Under the pieces are notes generated by a model. It was given only the letters and a program-made list of their open reading frames with translations. It ran no database searches and was not told the origin of the DNA. A stretch of DNA of 64,000 nucleotides from Fictibacillus macauensis ZFHKF-1 (GTDB lineage: Bacteria > Bacillota > Bacilli > Bacillales > Fictibacillaceae), in assembly GCF_000269865.1 (NCBI RefSeq), contig NZ_AKKV01000030.1, positions 168,828 to 232,827 on the forward strand, written 5' to 3'. A program made the translations under genes and the position numbers. Below, piece by piece: positions 45,888 to 53,834 of the stretch (position 1 is its first letter; every line of letters begins with the position of its first letter).

Positions 45888-47291
45888 ATGAATTACTGTA
45901 AAGAATGTGGCGCTGAACTACCAGACGAGGCAAAGTTCTGTATGAATTGCGGCGCTCATAACGTAGTTGCTTCTGCTAAAAAAACGCCAGCACCACAGGC
46001 TGCTCCTTCATTCTCGGCAACGTCAGATATGAAGAAAAAGCAACCTAAGAAGAAAAATTTCGGACTCATATGGCTACTTATTTCCATGGCTATCGTTCTC
46101 CTATTCACCATCGGCGGCTTTGTTTTCTACAAAGTAATGGAGAGTCAAACTGGGCCAGAAGTTGCCATTAAAGAGTGGCGTGTCGCAGTTAAAAACAATG
46201 ATACGGAAAAAATAAAAGACTTGCTCAATGAGTCTCAATCAAAAACAAAAGCAACGACAGAAGATGCGAAAAGCTTTATTAAACTCGCAAATGAAGATAG
46301 CTTCCTTGCAAAAGAAATGAATGAGTTACAAATGGATGCCGTTAAATATGAAGGCAGTGCAACCATCGCAGTTGCCCGATCAGCAGAAGAGGTCCGTTGG
46401 TTCTCACTAGAGAAAGCAGAAAAAAAAGCGTTCTTTTTTGATACATACAAAGTGAAAGTAAAGCCTGTAGATGTGTATATACACGATTACTACGACGCTG
46501 AGCTTACATTAGATGGCCATAAAATAAAACTAGATTCCGATGGAATTTTACCAGCCGTTTTGCCAGGCGCGCATAAACTAAATGTTCATTACAAAAGCAA
46601 ATACGCCAATCTCTCAAAAGATTTTGACCTTCCTCTAACACAGTTAAAAGAAGGAAAAGTGGACATGGAAGTTAGTCTTCCGGCAAATTACTTAGATTTT
46701 AAAACAGACACGCCAGATGCACATATTGTTCTAGATGGAAAAGATACGGGTGTTTTAGCTACAAATAGCGAGGATTTAAGTGAAATTCCTACCGACGGAA
46801 CTTCTAAAGTTTATTTAGAAAAAAAAGTAGGAAAGAAAGTGATCAGAAGTAAAGAAGTACCAATTAGAGATCAAACACTAGATCTCCGCATTGACTACGA
46901 ACCGTTATTTAAAGAAGGCATGAGTAAAAAAGACAAAATTGTTACGTTTCTAAAAATTTATATGGCGGGATTTGCTAACGTAAAAACCTCGGCAATGAAT
47001 AAGAATGACCATTCCTCTTTAGATCTGTATTTGGAAGATCATTCACCTGCTGATAAAACAATGGAAAAAGCGGTATTTAATGCTCATACAGATGAGCAAA
47101 AATTACAACTAACATCGTTTAAAGTAGATAAAATCGACACGCCAACTAAGAAGTATCTTCGTGTGAATACCATTGAAGAATACAATTCCACGATTGCAGG
47201 AAAAAAGCGTAAAATTAAAGAAAAACTATCCTATTATATCTCAGAAAAAGACGGAATCTTAAGCATTCATGAAATAACCCCAACGAAATAA
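45888..47291 (+). CDS. TcaA-like zinc-ribbon membrane protein, paralogue 1
   Basis: This 467-residue protein has an N-terminal zinc ribbon MNYCKECG...FCMNCG (four Cys), a low-complexity linker (KKTPAPQAAP), one membrane helix at about residues 60-82 and a large extracellular part. GPEVAIKEWRVAVKNNDTEKIKDLL begins the first extracellular domain. This architecture is shared with staphylococcal TcaA and B. subtilis YvbJ, which are linked to cell-envelope stress and glycopeptide response. I use ATG 45888 because it aligns with the start of the paralogue and has better spacing to AAAAGGGG than ATG 45882. The biochemical function is unknown. Confidence 0.8.
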   Translation: MNYCKECGAELPDEAKFCMNCGAHNVVASAKKTPAPQAAPSFSATSDMKKKQPKKKNFGLIWLLISMAIVLLFTIGGFVFYKVMESQTGPEVAIKEWRVAVKNNDTEKIKDLLNESQSKTKATTEDAKSFIKLANEDSFLAKEMNELQMDAVKYEGSATIAVARSAEEVRWFSLEKAEKKAFFFDTYKVKVKPVDVYIHDYYDAELTLDGHKIKLDSDGILPAVLPGAHKLNVHYKSKYANLSKDFDLPLTQLKEGKVDMEVSLPANYLDFKTDTPDAHIVLDGKDTGVLATNSEDLSEIPTDGTSKVYLEKKVGKKVIRSKEVPIRDQTLDLRIDYEPLFKEGMSKKDKIVTFLKIYMAGFANVKTSAMNKNDHSSLDLYLEDHSPADKTMEKAVFNAHTDEQKLQLTSFKVDKIDTPTKKYLRVNTIEEYNSTIAGKKRKIKEKLSYYISEKDGILSIHEITPTK

Positions 47292-47298
47292 TACGCAA

Positions 47299-47330
47299 AA
47301 AAAGAGCTACTTTCATCGAAGCAGCTCTTT
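47299..47330 (+). terminator. terminator after TcaA-like paralogue 1
   Basis: A hairpin AAAGAGCT-a-CTT...AAG-c-AGCTCTTT with one mismatch; only GTT follows, so it is moderately convincing. Confidence 0.6.
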
Positions 47331-47434
47331 GTTATTACCATTTTAGTAGAACATCAATCGCTACGAAAACAAGAAATGTACTCTCTTTTTCAAACATCAT
47401 AGTAAAAAGAACCCATCACTTAAGACACCCAACG

Positions 47435-47500
47435 AAAGACTCATTTTGAAGTAATTGTAAAAGAAACCATTCTTTTTAATTTTTCATATTGCTATACTTA
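47435..47500 (+). repeat. duplicated upstream region, copy 2
   Basis: Second copy of the ~65-nt segment found at 45785-45851. It ends in GCTATACTTA, where copy 1 has GCTATAATTA. Confidence 0.7.
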
Positions 47501-47537
47501 TTTTATTCAAAAGACTTGTCAAAAAGGAGTAAAAGGG

Positions 47538-48974
47538 ATGAATTTTTGCAAAGAATGTGGAACCGAACTACCAAAAGGTAAAAAGTTCTGTACGAACTGC
47601 GGCGCACATAACGAAACTGTTTCAGTAGAGAAAACACCACCAAAAGTGGAAATGCCTGCCTCACCATCGCCACCAGCTGTTCCTTCATTCTCTGCAACGT
47701 CAGAAATGAAGAGTCAACAACCAAAGAAGAAAAAGCGTGGACTCATGTGGCTACTCATTTCCATCGCTACCGTTCTCGTTCTCGTCATCGGCGGCATTGT
47801 TTTTTACAAAGTAATGGCTGGGCAAACAGGACCAGAAGCTGCCATTAAAGAATGGCAACAAGCCATTGATCACAATGACCCAGAAAAAATAAAAGATTTG
47901 CTAAATGAATCACAATCGAAAACAAAAGCAACAACAGAAGATGCGAAAAGCTTTATTAAGCTCGCGATTAAAAAAGATAGCTTCCTTGCAAAGGAAATCA
48001 GTCAATTAGAAAAAGAAGCTGCCCTTAGTAAAGGAAGTGCAACCATTGCCGTTACGGGTTCGGCGGATGAGCACAAATGGTTATCACTAAAAAAAGATGG
48101 AAAAAAGGCGTTCTTTTTTGATACATACAAAGTGAACGTTAATCCTGTTGATGTAGAAATATTCGCAATGCATGACTCCAAACTAACATTAGATGGACGA
48201 TCCGTAAAACTATCTAAAGATAGTATACTTCCGTCAGTCCTTCCTGGTGAGCATAAGGTAAAGGCTACCTATACAAGTAAGTTTGCAAACATCTCTGAAG
48301 AATTTGACCTTTCCCTTTCAAAATTAGAAAAAGGAAAAGCACGCTTAAATGCTTATCTTACTAAGGCAGATTATTTACGATTACGCAGTAACATTCCAGA
48401 TGCCCATATTTTCATTAATGGAAAGGACTCTGGCAAGACCATTATGAATCAAAGGGAAATTGGTGCACTACCAAGTGACTCCACAAAAATTCATCTTGAA
48501 AAAACATTTGGAAACAAAGTACTGAAAAGTGAAACGGTAACATTAACAAACTCTTCATCCAAAGAACTATTAATAGACTACAAGCCTCTCATTAAAAAGG
48601 GAGATAGCAAACGCGATGAAGTTATAAAGTATTTAAAACTATACATGGACGGCTTTGTAAAAGTGAAAACAGCCGTTATAAATCGAGATCAAATGATCAA
48701 TTATGAAATCTATGCTGACTACAAATCACCTGCTTACAAAACAATTAACAATGCTCGTAGTGATGCACTAATGGATAATCAAAAGCGCAAATTGTTACAC
48801 TTTAAGGTAGATAAAATTGATGCCGTTAGCAAGTATGTTCGCATTAAAACCATTGAGGAATACGAAGTAACAACCGACGGCAAGAAAAGCAAAAAGAAAG
48901 AAAAATTAACCTACTATCTTAAAGAAAAAGATGGGCTAATAAGTATTTACGAAATCTCACCTACTAAAAAATAA
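47538..48974 (+). CDS. TcaA-like zinc-ribbon membrane protein, paralogue 2
   Basis: This 478-residue protein is the tandem paralogue of the preceding gene. The zinc ribbon (MNFCKECG...FCTNCG), the membrane segment (GLMWLLISIATVLVLVIGGI) and the first extracellular domain (GPEAAIKEWQQAIDHNDPEK, LLNESQSKTKATTEDAKSF) are nearly identical to paralogue 1. The distal extracellular domains are much more diverged, suggesting different ligands or partners. An AAAAAGGAG site precedes the ATG. It has its own copy of the upstream region and its own terminator. Confidence 0.8.
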   Translation: MNFCKECGTELPKGKKFCTNCGAHNETVSVEKTPPKVEMPASPSPPAVPSFSATSEMKSQQPKKKKRGLMWLLISIATVLVLVIGGIVFYKVMAGQTGPEAAIKEWQQAIDHNDPEKIKDLLNESQSKTKATTEDAKSFIKLAIKKDSFLAKEISQLEKEAALSKGSATIAVTGSADEHKWLSLKKDGKKAFFFDTYKVNVNPVDVEIFAMHDSKLTLDGRSVKLSKDSILPSVLPGEHKVKATYTSKFANISEEFDLSLSKLEKGKARLNAYLTKADYLRLRSNIPDAHIFINGKDSGKTIMNQREIGALPSDSTKIHLEKTFGNKVLKSETVTLTNSSSKELLIDYKPLIKKGDSKRDEVIKYLKLYMDGFVKVKTAVINRDQMINYEIYADYKSPAYKTINNARSDALMDNQKRKLLHFKVDKIDAVSKYVRIKTIEEYEVTTDGKKSKKKEKLTYYLKEKDGLISIYEISPTKK

Positions 48975-48980
48975 GCATAC

Positions 48981-49017
48981 AAGAGCTGCTTCGATGTTAC
49001 CGAAGCAGCTTTTTTTC
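48981..49017 (+). terminator. terminator after TcaA-like paralogue 2
   Basis: A perfect 10-bp stem AGCTGCTTCG / CGAAGCAGCT with a 7-nt loop and a run of T. Confidence 0.9.
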
Positions 49018-49058
49018 CATGTTATACTAGGAAGATAGGGGACAATTAGGGAGGAAGA

Positions 49059-49997
49059 ATGGTGGCACGACAACTCATATTCATTATTAACCCATTAGCT
49101 GGTCATGGTCGGGGAAAAAGCGTATGGGAAACGGTGCAAAAAGCACTGAATCAACAAAATGAGCATTACGAGTATTTCATCACGCACTATCGTGGTCATA
49201 CGGGGGAAATTGTACATCAGCTATTAATGAACCATGATCCTGAAACACTACTCATCGTAGCCGTTGGTGGCGATGGTACGGTACATGAAATTAGCAATGC
49301 ACTAACATTTCAACCGAATATTCCAGTGGGTTACATTCCAGCAGGCTCTGGCAATGATTTTGCTCGTGGGCATGACATCGCAAAAGATCCACTTCAAGCG
49401 CTTGAGCGCATTTTAACAAAGCGACATGCTCCACTTCATACAATTGATATCGGTGTTTATTCACTGTCACAGAGTGCCAATCATCAGCCACACTTTGTGA
49501 ATGGCTTAGCCATTGGTTTTGATGGCGCGGTCACTAAAAAAGCAAATGAATCAAAATTTAAAGGGTTTTTAAATAAATACAAACTCGGTGGCTTAAGCTA
49601 TCCATTGCTAGCACTAAAGCTACTTTCATCGTATCAGCCACACAAATTAACCATTGCGATTGACGGCAAACAACATACATATGACAACACATGGCTCGTC
49701 GCTGTGAACAATATTCCGTTTTATGGAGGCGGTATTAAAATCGTTCCTCATTCGATTCCAAATGACGGCATTATGAACGTTTGTATCATTCATAACATTC
49801 CAAAATGGAAAATTTTATTCGTATTTGCCGCCGTTATGCTCGGTGCGCACCAATCCATCAAAGGTGTAACTTTTTTAGAAGGTGCTGACATTAACATTAC
49901 AAGTGATACCGATATGATCATTGCTGCTGACGGCGAAATAATTGGCACGACACCGATCCACATCGCCGTTCAATCTAATATGCGCTACATCGTGTAA
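49059..49997 (+). CDS. YegS/DagK-family lipid kinase
   Basis: This 312-residue protein has a DAGK catalytic fold. FIINPLAGHGRGKSVWE lies at the N-terminus, the nucleotide loop VAVGGDGTVHEISNAL near residues 69-84, and IPAGSGNDFARG near 95-106. These are the signatures of bacterial diacylglycerol/lipid kinases related to DgkB, YegS and BmrU/YtlR. The exact lipid is unknown. GGGAGGAAG precedes the ATG; a GTG three bases on is equally possible. It ends 9 nt before repeat element 2. Confidence 0.88.
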   Translation: MVARQLIFIINPLAGHGRGKSVWETVQKALNQQNEHYEYFITHYRGHTGEIVHQLLMNHDPETLLIVAVGGDGTVHEISNALTFQPNIPVGYIPAGSGNDFARGHDIAKDPLQALERILTKRHAPLHTIDIGVYSLSQSANHQPHFVNGLAIGFDGAVTKKANESKFKGFLNKYKLGGLSYPLLALKLLSSYQPHKLTIAIDGKQHTYDNTWLVAVNNIPFYGGGIKIVPHSIPNDGIMNVCIIHNIPKWKILFVFAAVMLGAHQSIKGVTFLEGADINITSDTDMIIAADGEIIGTTPIHIAVQSNMRYIV

Positions 49998-50005
49998 AAG
50001 GAAAA

Positions 50006-51227
50006 GATGCTGAGACATAAACAGCCTTCGCACATAAAAAATGGCTTCATCATCCGTTTCGGTGATCAAGCCATTTTTTTCATGTCGCTCCTTCGTTTGA
50101 TTTTAGATTGTTTGCCGTATATAAGTCGTCATCGAATGCACCAAAAATTGGAGTAGAGAGCACGCTCTTCTGTAAACGCGCGTGGGCAGTCCGTTCGCAG
50201 TTCGCATGCGGGAGCCTTCGAGTTGCGCGCAGACCAGGTCCGTTCGCGGGCGGGAACCCCTGATTCGCGCGCAGACCAGGTCCATTCGTGCGCAGGAGCC
50301 CCCGATTCGCGCGCAGGCTAGGTTCGTTCGCGCGCAGGAGCCCCCGATTCGCGCGCAGGCTAGGTTCGTTCGCGCGCAGGAGCCTTCGATTCGCGCGCAG
50401 ACCAAGTAAATTGCTTCCAACAACGTAGGTAAGAGATGAAAAATAGAGAAAATAAAGAGAAAATCTCGTAAATGCGCTCAAAAATGAGAAGAAATAGCGT
50501 AAAAGCTCTTCAATAATGGTGAAAAGAGTAAAGAGCACAGGAACCCCAGATTCGCGCAGACCAGGTCCGTTCGCGGGCGGGAACCCCAGATTCGCGCAGA
50601 CCAGGTCCGTTCGCGGGCGGGAACCCCAGATTCGCGCGCAGGAGCCTTCGATTCGCGCGCAGGAGCCCTCGATTCGCGCGCAGACCAGGTAAATTGCTTC
50701 CAACAACGTAGGTAAGGGATGAAAAATAGAGAAAATAAAGAGAAAATCTCGTAAATGTGCTCAAAAATGAGAAGAAATAGCGTAAAAGCTCTTCAATAAT
50801 GGCGAAAAAAGCAAAGCGCGCAGGAGCCCTCAATTCGCGCGCAGACCAGGTCCGTTCGCGCGCAGGACCCTTCGATTCGCGCGCAGACCAGGTCCGTTCG
50901 CGCGCAGGAGCCTTCGATTCGCGCGCGGGCTAGGTCCGTTCGCGCGCAGGAGCCTTCGATTCGCGCGCAGACCAGGTAAATTGCTTCCAACAACGTAGGT
51001 AAGGGATGAAAAATAGAGAAAATAATGAGAAAATCTCGTAAATGCGCTCAAAAATGAGAAGAAATAGCGTAAAAGCTCTTCAATAATGGCGAAAAAAGCA
51101 AAGCGCACAGGAACCCCTGATTCCCGCAGACCAGGTCCGTTCGAGCACAGGAACCCCCGATTCGCAACAACCAAGTCAATTCCCCTTCATGCGCCACGAG
51201 ACAGACCAAGTATTGTGTCACAGTCTC
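50006..51227. repeat. GC-rich repeat element, copy 2 (about 1.2 kb)
   Basis: This is the larger relative of the element at 31437-31938. It begins GATGCTGAGACATAA and ends in the imperfect inverted form ATTGTGTCACAGTCTC. A hairpin lies at 50036-50080. Arrays with 21-nt period follow (unit starts 50243, 50264, 50285, 50306, 50327, 50348, 50369, 50390 in the first; more at about 50550-50690, 50815-50977 and a degraded one at 51115-51175). They are separated by three copies of an AT-rich ~130-nt spacer beginning at 50408, 50691 and 50978. Long minus-strand frames across it are products of the period and are not annotated as genes. Confidence 0.85.
50036..50080. terminator. hairpin inside repeat element 2, bidirectional terminator
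   Basis: AAAAAATGGCTTcATCA pairs with TGATCAAGCCATTTTTTT. It occupies the same position as the hairpin in element 1 and probably ends transcription of the lipid kinase gene. Confidence 0.75.
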
Positions 51228-51270
51228 TTTTCTATGTAGAATTCCTCCTCTTGGCACATGACGCTCTCCT

Positions 51271-52176
51271 CTATAACGATTGCGAAGTTTCTTCACTTAC
51301 TACTCCCTTTTTCACCGGCTTGCGCAGCGCAACAAAGGCACCACTGCCAGCGAGCACGCACCCAGCAAGCAATGACCACGTCACATCTGATTCACCGATG
51401 AGAACAGATGCCGTCCCTCCTACCGCCGGAAATAACGCCACCATATAGCCACTTTTTACGGCCCCCATGTTCTTCACTAAAATTAAATAAAACAACCAAG
51501 CAAAAAAAGATGCAAAAATAGCCAGATACATCACACTTAGCCAATACGACGTATTCATAGGCATCTTTAACGGAACACCTTGAATCCAAACGAAGAGACC
51601 GACGATGATGCTCGCTACGAAAAAGGCGACCGTATTGCTATACACGATATTCACTTCTTTTTCAGCATTCACTGCGCTACAAACGTCTCCAATACTTGTA
51701 ATAATCGTTCCGAGAAAGGCTAGGACAATACCGCTCACTGATAGCGTTTCTGGCGCTTGTAGGAGAGTGGGCCCTACTAAGCATCCGACTGCCGCGATGC
51801 CAAGACAACCGCCAAGAATTATGCGTAAGGCTGGTCGTTCTTTGCGCAACAGAGCTAGCGCAAGTGGTGTAAAAACCACTTTCATAGAAAAAATCATCGT
51901 GACGATTGCTGCTGAACTAACGATTGTCGCATAATACAGCAATAGATAACTGACCGCTAAGTTACACACACCAAAAAGGAAAACCGTCCCCCATGCGTTG
52001 CGTGGCTGTATGTGTTGCGGTCGCTTCCATAACAGCAGTAAAAAAAATAAAAAACCCGCCATGACTAAACGATACAGAAGCGACTGTTCTAGTGGTACCT
52101 CATTTCCTTGTAGTTTCACTGCGATAAAATTCAATCCCCACACGAGCGTACAAAATCCATACAATCCTTTATTCAT
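51271..52176 (-). CDS. EamA-family (DMT) transporter
   Basis: This 301-residue protein has ten membrane helices in two EamA halves (MNKGLYGFCTLVWGLNFIAV at the start; second half from about residue 155). The family exports or imports metabolites such as amino acids and nucleobases. GGGGGACGAGAG stands before ATG 52176; the frame extends to 52191 but that would bury the site. It is divergent from a MocR regulator with 105 nt between the starts, a pairing that usually means direct control. Confidence 0.88.
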   Translation of the reverse strand: MNKGLYGFCTLVWGLNFIAVKLQGNEVPLEQSLLYRLVMAGFLFFLLLLWKRPQHIQPRNAWGTVFLFGVCNLAVSYLLLYYATIVSSAAIVTMIFSMKVVFTPLALALLRKERPALRIILGGCLGIAAVGCLVGPTLLQAPETLSVSGIVLAFLGTIITSIGDVCSAVNAEKEVNIVYSNTVAFFVASIIVGLFVWIQGVPLKMPMNTSYWLSVMYLAIFASFFAWLFYLILVKNMGAVKSGYMVALFPAVGGTASVLIGESDVTWSLLAGCVLAGSGAFVALRKPVKKGVVSEETSQSL

Positions 52177-52219
52177 CTCTCGTCCCCCCAAAGCGTCTCT
52201 ATATAATTATGGAACGGAT

Positions 52220-52249
52220 CTGTCATTTCCGAAAGAGACAGTTTATAAT
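52220..52249 (+). promoter_or_regulatory. probable MocR-gene promoter and CTGTC/GACAG inverted repeat
   Basis: TATAAT at 52244-52249 lies 18 nt after CTGTCA (52220-52225), a weak -35. CTGTC and GACAG form an inverted repeat between the two divergent genes, a plausible binding site for the regulator. Confidence 0.45.
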
Positions 52250-52281
52250 AAAAGCAGATGACAGATGAAAGGGAGATCTCT

Positions 52282-53697
52282 ATGGTTGAACTGTTGTTTT
52301 CATTAAATCGGGATAGCTCTATACCGATGTACACACAAGTGTATACCTACATACGCTCACAAATTTTAGCCGGTACCATACCACAAAACGCAAAGCTACC
52401 ATCTATTAGACAATTAGCTTCACAATTAAACGTTAGTCGCAACACGACGCAATTAGCTTACGAACAATTGCAAGCTGAGGGCTATATTCGCAGTGAGTAT
52501 AAGCGCGGTTATTACGTAGAGACACTCCTAACCGATGAGATTTTTTCCTATGAAAGCCACAGAACCCACTCACCAGCCTCACTACAAAACGCTGCCAATG
52601 ATGTAATTGATTTTAAATTAGGGACAGTAGATGAAGAACATTTCCCGCTTAAAACGTGGCGACGCTTAGCGAATCGAGTGATGAAAGAATCTTCTATTTA
52701 CGCCTATGGAGAGAAACAAGGAGAGCTTAGCTTGCGAGAACAGCTTGCTCATTACTTATTTCAGTCACGAGGCGTCCATGCGACTGCTTCGCAAATTGTA
52801 ATAGGCGCCGGAACGAAGCAACTACTGCTGCTTCTCTCGCTTCTATTAAAAAAAGATTACCCATCCATTGCTATGGAAGATCCCGGCTATGATGTAGCAC
52901 GAACCTTTTTTGAACACATGTCGTTTGCCGTTACACCGATCTCCGTTACGACAAGTGGACTACAAATCGATGCACTGCGCGCTTCACAAGAAAAGCTTCT
53001 CTACGTTACACCGACGCATCACTACCCAAGTGGCATAACGATGTCTGTAAAGCAACGCATGCAGCTGTTGCATTATATTAGTAACGTGAATGGCTACATT
53101 ATTGAAGATGATTATGATAGTGAGTTCCGCTACATTCATCAGCCTATTCCTTCACTACACAGCATGGATCACAACGAGCGTGTCATTTATATGGGCACGT
53201 GTTCTAAGGCATTGCTACCGTCTCTTCGCATCAGTTATCTCGTACTGCCGCCGTCATTACTCACTGCCTATCATGCGTACCTTGCTGTTTTTGAACAAAC
53301 GGCGTCCACCATTCATCAAGAAACATTGGCACTCTTTATGCGCGATGGCTTTTGGTATGCTCATCTCCGAAAAATGAGAGCACTGTACAAACGAAAAATG
53401 CATACGCTTGTTGCGGCACTCACCCGTTCTTTTCAGCAGGATCTTACGATGAAAGGGGAGCATTCGGGGCTCTTTGTTGTCATTGAAGTAAAACGTGCGA
53501 TCCGTGAAGAGCTATTAATAGAAGCGGCTCGTCAACACGGTGTCATCGTTTATCCGTGCTCACGGTATTATGCCGAGAAACAGCCTCTGTTTCCACAAGT
53601 ACAGCTTGGGTTTGGCAACCTTTCTGAAGCACACATTGAAGAAGGTGTACGTAAGCTTTGTAACGCCTGGCGTCCCCTCTTAGAATCGAACGAGTGA
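52282..53697 (+). CDS. MocR-type regulator (GntR HTH fused to aminotransferase fold)
   Basis: This 471-residue protein has an N-terminal GntR winged helix (IPMYTQVYTYIRSQILAG, LPSIRQLASQLNVSRNTTQLAYEQL split at LNVS; residues 15-75) and a fold-type I PLP aminotransferase domain. The latter has YVTPTHHYPSG, IEDDYDSEFRY and the PLP-lysine motif GTCSKALLPSLRISYLVLP. MocR proteins such as PdxR and GabR sense PLP with an amino compound. AAGGGAGATCTCT stands before ATG 52282. It probably regulates the divergent EamA transporter. Confidence 0.9.
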   Translation: MVELLFSLNRDSSIPMYTQVYTYIRSQILAGTIPQNAKLPSIRQLASQLNVSRNTTQLAYEQLQAEGYIRSEYKRGYYVETLLTDEIFSYESHRTHSPASLQNAANDVIDFKLGTVDEEHFPLKTWRRLANRVMKESSIYAYGEKQGELSLREQLAHYLFQSRGVHATASQIVIGAGTKQLLLLLSLLLKKDYPSIAMEDPGYDVARTFFEHMSFAVTPISVTTSGLQIDALRASQEKLLYVTPTHHYPSGITMSVKQRMQLLHYISNVNGYIIEDDYDSEFRYIHQPIPSLHSMDHNERVIYMGTCSKALLPSLRISYLVLPPSLLTAYHAYLAVFEQTASTIHQETLALFMRDGFWYAHLRKMRALYKRKMHTLVAALTRSFQQDLTMKGEHSGLFVVIEVKRAIREELLIEAARQHGVIVYPCSRYYAEKQPLFPQVQLGFGNLSEAHIEEGVRKLCNAWRPLLESNE

Positions 53698-53718
53698 GAA
53701 TCTTTTTCAGTATATTAT

Positions 53719-53747
53719 TTGACGTGCCTATTTTTCTTCTTTATACT
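53719..53747 (+). promoter_or_regulatory. sigma-A promoter of the iron-uptake operon
   Basis: TTGACG (53719-53724) and TATACT (53742-53747) with exactly 17 nt between them, just upstream of a Fur box. Confidence 0.8.
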
Positions 53748-53753
53748 TGTGAC

Positions 53754-53768
53754 TGATAATAATTATCA
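53754..53768 (+). promoter_or_regulatory. Fur box
   Basis: TGATAATAATTATCA is a perfect 7-1-7 Fur box. It begins 6 nt after the -10 element, so Fur-Fe2+ would block initiation. Confidence 0.9.
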
Positions 53769-53834
53769 CTACCAATAATTAACTACAATAAATAGAGATA
53801 CGTTCAGGTACTGAGTTGAAAGGGGACGTAAGAC

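Noticed and set aside
50175..51175. CRISPR-like array
   Set aside because: The 21-nt units are head-to-tail with two recurring tails, not constant repeats with unique spacers, and no cas genes are present.
50080..51296. Five overlapping minus-strand proteins and one plus-strand protein in repeat element 2
   Set aside because: Several frames are open together because the period is a multiple of three. No ribosome sites are seen, and the frames are not kept in element 1.
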